Source: Caecitellus pseudoparvulus
Lineage: Eukaryota > Bigyra: Bicosoecida
DNA: 64,000 nucleotides
Assembly (NCBI GenBank): GCA_965644315.1
Contig: CBFFRQ010000067.1
Span: forward strand, 434,001-498,000
Direction: 5' to 3'
Below are positions 20,396 through 30,468 of the stretch, one piece after another. The first letter of the stretch is position 1; each line of letters begins with the position of its first letter. A model generated the notes under the pieces. The model ran no database searches and was not told where the DNA came from. It saw only the letters and a list, made by a program, of their open reading frames with translations. Both the position numbers and the translations under genes were made by a program.

Positions 20396-20567
20396 GGCAG
20401 GCCAAGCCAGACCCCCCCTCGAACCTTCTGGCACCCACGCGCAGTGCATGCGCGTGGACCCAGAAGATCCTGTACCACAGAAATGCAGTGCAAAAAGATT
20501 GATGGGGATCCCCGGGCTTTTTTGCCTTGCGCACCACGGGTGTCTCGTGCCAGCTGCCAACGGTGCC

Positions 20568-23500
20568 ATGCAGGGTGGTGGCAAGCAGCAACTGCTTTGC
20601 TTTCACGCCAAGGCCCCTGCAGGGAACAGCGCTGGGTGCGTTTCGATGCACCACTGTGCAATTGTGTTCACCAAGCCTGTCACACCGTTCCCCGCTCCCA
20701 ACTCGCGTTGCAGGCGCAGCACCAAGCGCAGGGGGCCGCCTGCCACTTCTTCAAATCCGAAACGCGCCCGACGTGCCAGCACGCCTGATGCACGGCCACC
20801 CAGTGCCGCCAGGGCCCCTTCGGGTGCGTGAGATTGCTACATCATGCTGCATTTACACCTGTGGTGTGTCCTTTTGCGTGCAGACAGCTGTGCACTCGCC
20901 CCACACGTTCCTCACACAGGTGGTGCCGCACCTCTGGCCCACACGCCCAGCACCGAAGCAGCCCAGAAGCAACGCCACCTGACATCCTTCATGCACAATG
21001 TGCCAGCACCCACGGAAAATCCCTTCTTGCTGCGTCCTGCTGTGGGCGCGCCGTCCTGGCCCAAAGTCAAGCTGCACACTTCTGCACGAGTGAGTGCGCT
21101 GGTGCAGCGCTTCCAGGAGGTGGGCCCCCTCGGCTCCGGCGCCTTCAGTGACGTCATCAAGGCCGTGAGCAGGGTGGACGGCGTCGCGTACGCCATCAAG
21201 CGCACCAAGGAGCCCTTCCCCTCTCGCGCTGCGCTGCAACATGCGCTGCGGGAGGTGCAGGCTCTGGCAGCCCTCTCAGGCGCCAGCCCGCACTTGCTGC
21301 CCTACCACTCCGCCTGGACGGAGTCAAACTTGCTGTACATCCAGAACGAGCTGGCCTGGGGCTCTCTCACTCGCGCAGTGCAGGGTTTGCGGCCCCTGCG
21401 CCCCCTGTCTGCAGCAGAGGTGGAGGAGGCATGGCTGCGCCGGGCTCGCACCCCGCTCCCAACCTCCCCTGCCCGCTCACCCTGCCAGCTGGAAGTCACG
21501 TCCTCCACTCTGAACACGTCGATTTCAGGTGCACTGGACCGAGCGCTCGTCATGGACACCAGTGCGGAGTCAGGGTGTCTGCGCAGTCCGGCCGGTGCCA
21601 CCACTCCACGCGGCCCCCATGCCTCGGCGGCACAGAGCAGCCCCGCGCTCCCACGCAGCTCCCAGCAGCCGTGGCAAGTGGGTCTGTCCTTGTTGGGGCC
21701 CAGCGGGACACAGCTGTCCCTGGGCCCCGCGCCACACGAGGGCGGTGCCCCCCCCACACCCTTCCTTGCCCCCAGCCCCCCCACCACGCGCACATTCGAG
21801 GACACGTTTCCCCTTTCCCTTCGTGTGCCTAGCCCTGCGTGGCTGGTGCAGCCACACCGCAGCGGCGCCGCCGCCGCTGGTGACAGCCAGGCCAGCTCGG
21901 AGCTCGACACGGCTGGAGCCCCCCCGCCCCCCTCGACGCCCCCCTCCCTCCGTGTCCAAGCGCCCCCGCGCCCGGGGCAGGGCCAGCTTGGGGGGCACCG
22001 TTCCCCGCGGCATGCTGTCCTTTGGCACACAGGAAGACACCCAGAGCCAGAGCCCAGCGGACGCCCCGCTGCAGCGCCGGTGCCGCCTGGACAGCGCCGA
22101 ATCCGCGGAGGCTGCGACGGCCAGGGGACTGTTCGGGGCGGGCGAGGCCAATGCCGTGTCGCGACCCAGCTCCGCTGCCGCTGTGGCTGCCAGCACGCCC
22201 GTGGTGGGCACGGTTCGCGGCGGCTTCGCAGGCACACCCTCCGCTTCAGCCCACCGTCCCCAGCCCCTGTCTCTCTTTGGCATGGTGGTGGGGGGCACGT
22301 CAGGCACCACGGACCGCACGCCCAGCGCACACCACGGGGAAGGGCTTGCCACCCCGGCTTCGTCTCCCGAGCCGGCCGCCCCGCTTTCGTCTTCCCACAG
22401 CCAGGATGCGGCGTACAGCGGCGTGGATGGCGGGTTCTCTGCGCTGTCGCAGCCGCCTGACCACCCTGACTCGACGCAGCCAGGCGGCCCTCTGCCCTCC
22501 CAAGACCGGGACGGCATCGGCTTCATGTCCTCCCAGGCCTCTTGCCTGTCGGCAGATGCGTACCTGTCCCAGGAACCAGGGGGGGGCGCCCCCCCCTCCA
22601 CCTCGCCTGCCCGCCTGCCCACCACCCAGCTGGACCTCCTGCGCATTCTCCGAGACATTGCCCACGCCCTGGCTGCCCTGCACGCGAGGGACCTGGCGCA
22701 CCTGGACGTCAAACCCGACAACATCCTCGTCACCTACGGCGGGGCGGGGTCCATGACCGACGCGAGGGGACAGTGGCTGCCCAGTCTCGCTTCCGCCACT
22801 GGCCTGCCTTCCCTTGACGCTGCCGCGGTGCTGCTCGCCCAGGCTGGCACGGAGCGGGCTCTCCCCCCTGACCTGCCCCATGCCGCCGTCACGTACAAGC
22901 TCGGGGACCTGGGCACCATCAGCGAGCGACTGGTGACGGAGGTGGAGGAGGGCGACTCCACTTACGTCGCGCTGGAGCTGCTGAACCTGGGCGCCAACCC
23001 AGACGCCCCCCCCGTGGACGTCGCCCCCGCTGACATCTTCGCGCTGGGACTGAGTCTGCTGGAGGTGGGCAGTGGGGCCGCCTTGACGGCTGACTCAGAC
23101 ACCTGGCACGCAGTGCGGTCGGGGGATCCACCACTGGACCTGCCACAGTGCAGCCCCGCCTTCAAAGCCCTGTTGCGGGGCATGTTGGCCAAGGACCCTG
23201 CCGCCCGCCCCACGGCGCAGCAGCTGCTGGAACACCCCCTCCTAGCCCAGCCTGCCGCACAGCCCCCCCTCTCCTTCGAGGGCAGCCTGCGCGCCATGGC
23301 GCTGTGCGAGGCCAGTCTGGCAGCTGCAGTTGCCGGCGACAGTCCACTCAGGGCGGCGCCAGAGCCCAGCGCCAAGCACCCGCGAGCGCCAGCTGCCACG
23401 GGCAGCCTGGGCGCTGGTCTGGCCCTCGCGGGCGTCAAGGCGGCCGAAGCCATCAGCCCCGGTGCCCCCACCCAGTCCCACCGCCTGTCCATGGGCACCC

Positions 23501-23742
23501 TGCCCAAGTCCCTGCCGCCCAGCGTCGCCAAGTCTGGCCGGGCGCCTGACGTGGACACGACGTGGGGCACCACTCCCGCCAAGCCAGCGCCAGGCAAGCA
23601 CCTGCCCCAGCCCTCGCCCAGCGCCTTCAGCAGCGCCTCGTGGGAGTCTGCACACGCCCAGGATGTGGCACACCTGCGGGCGCTGGTGGTGGAGCAGGCT
23701 GCGCAGCTGCAGGAGCTGCGTGCGCGAGTTGGGCAGGCGTAG
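20568..23742 (+). CDS. WEE1: Wee1-type protein kinase with very large insert
   Basis: Exon 1 ends at 20823, and a 96-bp GTGCGT-CAG intron (20824-20919) joins it in phase to the exon from 20920. The start is uncertain (ATG 20568 or 20646; an earlier exon is possible). A basic N-terminal region (KRRGPP, KRARRAS) precedes the kinase N-lobe FQEVGPLGSGAFSDV and YAIKRTKEPF, then SAWTESNLLYIQNELAWGSL; these are Wee1-like rather than generic. The C-lobe, in a different frame, has LAHLDVKPDNILV, KLGDLGTISE (DLG instead of DFG, as in Wee1), EGDSTYVALELL and ADIFALGLSLLEVG. So a further intron or frame change must lie between ~21.82 and 22.03 kb; acceptor cacacag at 22026-22032 with a donor at 21825 or 21846 would restore phase. 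Wee1 phosphorylates the inhibitory Tyr of CDK1. A ~400-residue Ser/Pro/Gly insert separates the lobes. The C-terminus has a short coiled coil. Confidence 0.88.
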
Positions 23743-24224
23743 CTCTGTGGCTGGTGGGCCCGCAATGCACTGCGGCCGAGAATTGCCTCCGTTGCTGTTC
23801 ACATTTCACTGTTGTGAGCCAAGGGCGGCCTCTCAGCGTTTGCCAGTCCTCAAGTGCGATTTCTTGCCTAGTCAGTGGAAGAGCATGCAGACCCTTTGGA
23901 TTACGACGTGACGTGACTGGTCCTCAACCGCTTGTTAGCTACGTCTCCGCACGGTGTGCACAAATGGCCAAAAATGAAACAGGATCAAGATCACGGTTCA
24001 CCTCTGTATCCCACAGCCTCCGGGCACCCTTGCCACGCGCCCACAGCGGCAGCAGCGCCACTGCCCTGGCCGGCTATGTCCAATGCAGTGCTGCAGCCGC
24101 GGCCACCTCGGTGAGGCAGCAAACCACGCACTGCCACCACCACGTCTTGCACTCGCAGCCCTTCTCCATCGACTGCAGGATCCGAGGAGACCACGGTGTC
24201 GAGCAGCAGACCTCCCAAGTCGGC
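23743..24224. other. Intergenic region between Wee1-like and CDF genes
   Basis: About 480 bp. AATGCA at 23764-23769 is 22 nt past the kinase stop. The rest should hold the CDF promoter. Frames crossing it have no recognisable motif. Confidence 0.45.
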
Positions 24225-26492
24225 ATGGTGTCAGCTGAGGCCATTGGGTCTGCCTTCGTGCGCTGGCTTCCCTCCACTCCACAGTGGGCCAAGGGAGGTG
24301 CCGTTGCAGCCTTGGCCACGGCCAAGAACAACTCCACAAGCGAGAAGGAGCGAGCATACTACGCGAAACAGGCAGAGCTACACGCGTTCTACAAGGACGC
24401 AGCAGACTATGACGACCTGCGCGGGGTGGAGGCTGGCGGTGCGTGCAGCTGGCGCGGGCGTCCCGCTGGCGATGCAATTTCCGCACCCCGCTGCACTTCA
24501 CAGGGGACGATGAGGACGACTTGCTGTGGCCTCAACGCCTGAGCTTCTACGTGAATGTGCTGCTGTTCATTGGCAAACTCGTTGCGTTCGTGTTCAGCCT
24601 GTCCCTTGCCGTGTTCGGGTCCACTCTCGAGGTGTGTGGTTGCCTGCGCCGCCGCTGCACATTGCATCTCCGTGCCCATGCACCGGCGTGCGGTCCCCAC
24701 CCCTGCACAGTCTGCGCTGGACATCCTCAGTCTGTTCATCTTCTCCTGGGCTGCATCCCAGGAGGCCAAGCCTGACCCCTTCAAGTTCCCCATCGGCAAG
24801 TCAGCCATCGAGGTGGTGGCCAATGTTGGATTCGCGGCGTTGATGGGCGGCGCCGCCATGGTGGTGCTGTCCCAGGGCGTGCAGGTGCTGGCCACTGGCC
24901 TGGCCGAAGGCGCACCCTCCAGTGGCGCCAGCATCACCCTTGAGCCCCTCCTCATCGTCGGTGCCGCTGTGCTAGCGAAGATCGGGCTGTGGCTGGTGTG
25001 CCGAGGGTACGCAGACCGCAGTCTGGCAGCGGCAGCGCTGGCGCAAGACCACTGGAACGACACCATGAGCACCAGCTTCACCCTGCTGGCCATCCTCATT
25101 GTGTCTTTCTTCCCCAGCGCCTGGTGGGTGGACCCCGGCGCCGCCGTGGTCATGTCCCTCATCATCATCCGCACCTGGTGGGGAGCTGCCCAGGACCACA
25201 CGGAGATGCTGCTGGGGAGGTGGGCGGAGCCCATGCAGCACAGCAAGGTGCTGGCAGTGGCCCTCCTGCACGACGCGCGCATCCAGGCCGTGGAGCACCT
25301 CAACGCGTACACGTACGGCAGCCGGACGCAGGTGGAGCTGGACATCGTCCTGCCCCCCACCATGCCGCACTGCACCGCCCACGACATCGCAGAGGGCCTG
25401 CAGTTCAAAATCGAATCCCTGCCCTTCGTCGCCCGCGCCTACGTGCACATCGACTGGCGCCTCCCAGACGAGGGGGGCAGCAGCATCCCCGAGCACATCG
25501 TGCCGTGGGACTCTGGGCGCTCCACGCTGCTGGCAGCCCTCAGGCAGCAGGCTCGCCGCGCCAGCGACGCCCCGCCTGCCCACGCCCCAGACGTGCCTGG
25601 TGCAGAGGAGGAGGGGGGGGCGTCGTCCTGGTCTGGGCTGAACTTGGAGGGGGGGGATGGGGGGGCCTCCGCGACCCCCCCCCTGCCCCCCCCTGACCAC
25701 AGGCTCGTGGTGCCCCTGCGCAGCATCTCCATGCAGCTACAACGCACTCTTTCCAGTGCCTTGGCAGGCGTGCCGGCCCAGGGGGCGGCTGCTCCAACGG
25801 TGGAGGGGGGGGAGGGGGTGGTGATGGAGGGGGGGCCCGGGTCCCCCCCCACCCCCCTCCACATCGCCCGCTCCAACACGACCCCCGCTGCATCCTTGGC
25901 CAGCGACGCAGAACTGGCCGGGCGGCAGCGCATCGTGGGGCTGGCCCCCATCAGCGGCACATCACCTCGGGATCGCGCAGACATCACCCGCCGCGCCCGG
26001 CGGGACACGTACACCGCCCTGCGTGCCGAAGCCGCCCGCGTGCTGCGGCATGTGCCAGCAGACCAAGCCACGGCAGAGGCAGCTGCAACAGCAGCCAGTT
26101 CCGTGTCAGGGGAAGGGCGTGAGGGGGCCCCCGCCTCGCCGGCACTGTCCAGTGCAGGCGGTGGCGGCGTGCCCCCCGCCCCCCCCCGCATCCCCCTCAA
26201 GCTGCAACGAAACGGTCAGCGAGAGGGACCAGCAGAAGGGGCGGGAAGCGGGCCTGTTGGGCCCCGTGGCGGACTGGCGAAGCGGGGGGCACAGCCACCC
26301 GAACCGGACAGCGACAGCGAGGACGGCGCTGACGTGGCTCACATCCGCATGGGGGCGGCAGCGCCTGCTCCTGTGCTGCCCCCCCGCCCGAACCAAGTCT
26401 GTGCCTGCACCGGTGGCAACGCGTGCAGTGCCACCGCCGCTTGCTGCTGGGCGCTGTCTGCCACGCAGCCTGCGCGTGTGAGGGAGCTGTGA
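24225..26492 (+). CDS. Cation diffusion facilitator (MTP/ZnT-like), three exons
   Basis: Exons are 24225-24438, 24504-24631 and 24711-26492, giving 707 residues; the introns (65 and 79 bp) are in phase. The cytosolic N-terminus contains a KERAYYAKQAELHAFY helix. Six TM helices follow, starting at YVNVLLFIGKLVAFVFSLSL; splicing joins TM2 as FGSTLESALDILSLFIFSW. TM5 carries the metal-site motif AQDHWNDTMSTS (HxxxD), and a WWVDPGAAVVMSLIIIRTWW helix follows. The soluble C-terminal alpha-beta domain includes YTYGSRTQVELDIVLP and LPFVARAYVHIDW, typical of plant/fungal Mn- or Zn-CDFs (MTP8-11 group). TM2 has Glu where Asp is more usual, so the metal is uncertain. The last ~330 residues are Gly/Pro-rich and disordered, encoded by long G- and C-tracts. 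It exports divalent metal from the cytosol by proton exchange (family knowledge). Confidence 0.9.
25610..25860 (+). repeat. G-run-rich low-complexity tract in CDF C-terminal coding region
   Basis: At least six runs of five to nine G occur on the plus strand within 250 bp, interspersed with C-runs on the same strand. They encode Gly- and Pro-rich linkers of the CDF protein. The run spacing would allow intrastrand G-quadruplexes; that is inference. Confidence 0.6.
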
Positions 26493-26673
26493 CTGGCGCC
26501 CCCTTCGGAGAGTTTTCGCACAATCCAAAGTGCTAAGATGAGCACTGGGCACCAAACAGTATGGCATTAAAATAATTTTCACTCTGCTTGCCTGTGCGGT
26601 CAGCGACTCTCCTGTCTGGTGCTGGTACACGTTTTGCTTGCGTTTCGCTTGAGCGGCACTCGTGGCAGGTACA

Positions 26674-28524
26674 ATGGCGGCAGGCTCTGCTTCTGCGGCG
26701 TCCCTCGCGGCATTGCGCCAGGCCGCAGAACAAGGTCACCCTGCTGCCCTCATGTCCCTCGGGCTGCGCTATGAAAACGGCGCGGGGGTGCCTGTGGACC
26801 ACGCCAAAGCTGCACAGATGTACAAGCGTGCCGCTGACTTGGGCAACTCGGATGCCATGGCGAACTATGGCGTCATGCTGGAGCACGGGCGCGGCGTGGC
26901 GCAGGACCGCGCGGGAGCTGCATCCTGGTACGAAAAGGCCGCCAACGCTGGTAGCTCCCACGGCATGACGTGCCTGGGCACAGCATACCGCCTGGGAATC
27001 GGCGTGGTGCCTGACGTGGAGCGAGCGAAAGAGCTGTTCAAGGCTGCAGCGGAGAAGGGCAATGCGCGGGCGGGGAACATGCTGTCCACCATGTCTGGGC
27101 TGACCACAGCTGACCTGGACATGCAGACGCGCCCTCAATCTGAACTGCTGGCAGCGGCAAACGCCGGCGACGTCGCTGCCCAGTCACGCCTGGGCACACT
27201 GCTCTTGGACAGCGGCGAGGACCTGCCCAAGGCACTCTCTCTGCTGCAGACTGCCAGCTCCAAAGGCAATGCTGTGGCCCAGTTCGCTCTGGCCAGGTGC
27301 CTCCTGGAAGGGCGTGGCGTGGCAGCCGACGTGCCTCGTGCGTTTCCCCTGTTGCAGGCATCTGGCAGAGCAGGTTTCGTGCCGGCCCTGCTGCAGCGCG
27401 CACAACTTCTGGTGGCTGGTGCCCCCAGCATCACCCCAGACCCCCAGTCTGCTGTGCAAGTCCTTCGGGAGGCGGCTTCTGTGGGCAGCAGCCTTGCGAG
27501 TGTGCGGCTTGGCAGCTTGTTGCTGGGCAAGCACGGCGTGCGGCAAGACCTGCAAGCTGCCCAAGCCGCCTTCAACAAGGCCACGGCAGCAGGTGACGCC
27601 GAATCGCTGTTCGAAATGGCCTCCCTCATGTTGCAGGGGGCGCTGGGACCTGGCAAGCACGCACAAGCCGTCGGGCTGCTTCAGCGGTCAGCTGCCCAGA
27701 ATTGCCCAGGCGCGCTGGTCACCCTCGGCTCCTTGTTCGAGTTTGGGCGGTCTGGTGTGCCACAGGACGCAGCCAAGGCAGCTGCAGCGTACAAGAAAGC
27801 CGCACAACTGCGCAACCCTGACGGCATGGCGAACTACGGCGTCATGCTGGAGCACGGGCGTGGCGTGGCGCGGGATGTGACGGAAGCTGTACAGTGGTAT
27901 CGACGCAGCGCCCAGCGTGGCCACGCCAATGGCAAGGCGTGTCTGGGGCACTGCCTGCTGACTGGCACGGGCGTGGCGCGGGACCCCGCTGCCGCAGTGC
28001 CGTTGTTGCAGGAGGCTGCTCGCGCAGGGCACGGCAATGCCCAGCGCACCCTGCAAAGCATCGGCGTGGCCTGGAAGGCCGCACCAGCATCACCTGCACC
28101 AGCTCCAGCTCCTGTACAACCTGCTCAGGCCCAGGCCCAGGCCCAGGCAGCAGACTCAGCTGCAGGACCCCCCTCCTCCCGGCGTGGTGTGGCAGTCACA
28201 TACCCTCTCTTGCCGGACGTCGACCCAACCTGTCTCTGGCAACCTTCCTTGCCAGCTGAGCCGCAGGAAAGTTTACATGGGCTGCCGGGCCTGCCACAGT
28301 TCACGCTGTCCATCTCAACCGTGGCCGACGGGGTGTTGCAAGGCCCCTTCCCGTTGACAGCACCATTCCAGTTCCAGACCCCTCCAGGCGACTTCCCTCC
28401 AGTGCCAGCACGGGAGTCAGGTGCAGCTGACTCGGGAGCGGGTGGCGCCGCAGCGCAGGATGCCGCGCCCCCCCCCGACGCCCGGGACGAGCTGGACCAG
28501 GCTCTGGACGACCTGTTTGACTGA
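26674..28524 (+). CDS. Sel1-like repeat protein
   Basis: A single-exon 616-residue protein starting at the ATG at 26674. From residue ~10 to ~470 it consists of Sel1-like (TPR-type) repeats with the pattern A..G...A...LG..Y..G.GV..D...A..WY.KAA..G; clear units include SLGLRYENGAGVPVDHAKAA, NYGVMLEHGRGV, GTAYRLGIGVVPDVERAKEL and GHCLLTGTGVARDPAAAVPL. Two units, near residues 60 and 384, are almost identical also at DNA level. A Pro/Ala/Gln linker leads to an acidic C-terminus (DELDQALDDLFD). Sel1 proteins are scaffolds, for example in ERAD or signalling. There is no signal peptide or TM, so a cytosolic adaptor is likely. It sits between two CDF transporter genes on the same strand. Confidence 0.9.
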   Translation: MAAGSASAASLAALRQAAEQGHPAALMSLGLRYENGAGVPVDHAKAAQMYKRAADLGNSDAMANYGVMLEHGRGVAQDRAGAASWYEKAANAGSSHGMTCLGTAYRLGIGVVPDVERAKELFKAAAEKGNARAGNMLSTMSGLTTADLDMQTRPQSELLAAANAGDVAAQSRLGTLLLDSGEDLPKALSLLQTASSKGNAVAQFALARCLLEGRGVAADVPRAFPLLQASGRAGFVPALLQRAQLLVAGAPSITPDPQSAVQVLREAASVGSSLASVRLGSLLLGKHGVRQDLQAAQAAFNKATAAGDAESLFEMASLMLQGALGPGKHAQAVGLLQRSAAQNCPGALVTLGSLFEFGRSGVPQDAAKAAAAYKKAAQLRNPDGMANYGVMLEHGRGVARDVTEAVQWYRRSAQRGHANGKACLGHCLLTGTGVARDPAAAVPLLQEAARAGHGNAQRTLQSIGVAWKAAPASPAPAPAPVQPAQAQAQAQAADSAAGPPSSRRGVAVTYPLLPDVDPTCLWQPSLPAEPQESLHGLPGLPQFTLSISTVADGVLQGPFPLTAPFQFQTPPGDFPPVPARESGAADSGAGGAAAQDAAPPPDARDELDQALDDLFD

Positions 28525-28631
28525 CCAAAATTCATTGCGCATGTTTTGCCACCGCAAGCCGACCTCCATGGTCTATGCACCCGCACTCCCCGACGTGCAA
28601 GGTGCCGTGGCTGGGCCAATTTCCGCACATC

Positions 28632-30455
28632 ATGGCCCTGGCCTACGTTTGTCGCTGGCGCACGGCAGCACAGCTGCACCGGCGGGTAGGCAGCCTTCTC
28701 GTAGTGCCCAGAGTCATGCAGCCCCCTGGTGCTCTGGTCCCTAACACGCTTCCAGCCCCCTGCAGCGTGGGCTTGGGCACCTCGCCGCAGGGCGAAACGC
28801 CACCCATCCCGCCTGCTGCACCTGCCGTGGCGTCACAACAGCACAAGAAGGCTGAGGCGGACTCCAGCCGCACTGTGCTCATGGCTATGACGGGCAACAG
28901 CCTCATTCTCGTCTTGAAGGCCATCGTGTACTTGCGCACTGGCAGTAGCGCCATGCTGGCAGAGACGGTGCACACGCTGGCCGACACTTTGAACCAGGCG
29001 CTGCTGTGGATGGGCGTGCGGCAGTCCCAGGCCGCCCCAGATACTCGGCACCCCTACGGGTATGGCAAGGCTGCATACTTCTGGAGCCTGGTGTCGGCCC
29101 TGGGCCTGTTCTGGTGCGGTGCAGGCGTCTCAGTGTTCCATGGGCTGCTCACGCTGGCCCAGCCCACACACATTCAGGCCACCATGGACATGTGGGCTGT
29201 CCTGGCGGGCTCTCTTGCTGTGGACGGGTATGTCCTGGCCCGCGCTCTGCGCGTCGTGCTGCAGCGCGCCCACGACCGGTCAGTGGAGGCCAGTGACCCC
29301 ACTCACTCCGACCACGAGGCGGCGGGGCGGGGTGGCGTGCCGCTCGGCCAAGCCCAGCGATGGTGGCGTGTCCCTATGGCCTTCTCCTTCGCCCCCTCGG
29401 CGCCCATCAGCAGTTCCCTCGGCATGCTGCGGGCAGCGTACTGGTACGTGCGGAAGGCCCGGGACCCCTTCGTGACGGCGGTGTTCTTGGAAGACGCCGT
29501 GGCGTGTTCCGGCGTGCTTCTCGCCGGCGCGGGAGTCGGCCTCTCGCACCTGACGGGGTCTCCCATCTGGGACAGTCTCGCCAGCATCGCCATCGGTGGC
29601 ATGCTGGGCGGCGTGGCAGTGCAAATGGTGCGCCTGAACCACAGGTACCTGCTGGGGCACGCAGTGCAGTCCAGCACCCTGGCTGGTATCCGCAGCATCA
29701 TCCTGTCCCTGCCCAGCATCGACGCGGTGGGGGACGTGCAGAGCCAGTACGTTGGCCCCAACGCCTTCACGTACAAGGCGCAGGTGGACTTCGACGGCAC
29801 GTACTTGTCAGCCCGCCTGCAGAAGGCTTACCTGGGCCTGTTCACACAAGCCGCAGAGCGGGGGTCCCTCGAGGCAGACCTTCCCCTGCTCCTGTCCCTA
29901 TACGCTGAGGATGTGACGCGGCTGGTGGAGCGGGAGCTGAAGGAGGTGGAGAACCGCATTCGCCAGGCGTACCCCGGCGCCGTGTACATTGAGCTGGAGC
30001 CCGACAGCAAGGAGTCTGAACGCCCCATGCATTCCATGTTGCAGGACGCCAGTGCCCGGGCCAAGGAGGAGCGAGCACTATGGCAGCAGTTGACGGGCGT
30101 GCTGGCTGTGCGGGCGGCTCGCAAGCCCCACGACCCAGACATCGTCTCGGAGCAGGCCAGGCTGAACGAGTGGTTCCACAGTATTGAAACACGGGGGCAG
30201 TCGCGCGACCAGCTGGCTGCCCAGTTCGCTGCTCGGCTGGTCGCATCCACGCCGCCGTCAGCTGACGCAGTGCAGGGCACGGGGGGGAAGGGCAATGAGA
30301 GGAAAGAGGCGGCTCGGAGTACAGCGGACCCCACCACTGCTGTGCAGGGGCACTCGACAGAGGGGGCTGAGTTGCAGCAGGCTCGCAGCGACCTGCTGAG
30401 CCAAGGCGACCCAGTGGAAGATGCCTTGGAGTGGGGCACGCCCCAGAAGAAGTAG
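28632..30455 (+). CDS. SLC30A9-like cation efflux protein
   Basis: A single exon of 607 residues from the ATG at 28632; an in-frame ATG at 28575 would add 19 residues. The 28632 start is preferred because it gives an arginine-rich amphipathic N-terminus (MALAYVCRWRTAAQLHRRVG) typical of a mitochondrial presequence; animal SLC30A9 is a mitochondrial zinc exporter. The CDF domain contains TGNSLILVLKAIVYLRTGSS, VHTLADTLNQALLWMG (HxxxD), HPYGYGKAAYFWSLVSALG and FWCGAGVSVFHGLL. These follow the SLC30A9/ZnT9 branch rather than ordinary ZnTs. A Ser/His-rich loop (~residues 205-260), TM5/6 (ASIAIGGMLGGVAVQMVRLN) and the soluble domain (VQSQYVGPNAFTYKAQVDFD) follow. The C-terminal ~120 residues are charged and probably disordered. 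The stop is 13 bp from the convergent neighbour's stop. Confidence 0.88.
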   Translation: MALAYVCRWRTAAQLHRRVGSLLVVPRVMQPPGALVPNTLPAPCSVGLGTSPQGETPPIPPAAPAVASQQHKKAEADSSRTVLMAMTGNSLILVLKAIVYLRTGSSAMLAETVHTLADTLNQALLWMGVRQSQAAPDTRHPYGYGKAAYFWSLVSALGLFWCGAGVSVFHGLLTLAQPTHIQATMDMWAVLAGSLAVDGYVLARALRVVLQRAHDRSVEASDPTHSDHEAAGRGGVPLGQAQRWWRVPMAFSFAPSAPISSSLGMLRAAYWYVRKARDPFVTAVFLEDAVACSGVLLAGAGVGLSHLTGSPIWDSLASIAIGGMLGGVAVQMVRLNHRYLLGHAVQSSTLAGIRSIILSLPSIDAVGDVQSQYVGPNAFTYKAQVDFDGTYLSARLQKAYLGLFTQAAERGSLEADLPLLLSLYAEDVTRLVERELKEVENRIRQAYPGAVYIELEPDSKESERPMHSMLQDASARAKEERALWQQLTGVLAVRAARKPHDPDIVSEQARLNEWFHSIETRGQSRDQLAAQFAARLVASTPPSADAVQGTGGKGNERKEAARSTADPTTAVQGHSTEGAELQQARSDLLSQGDPVEDALEWGTPQKK

Positions 30456-30468
30456 GGGCGGAGGGCCG

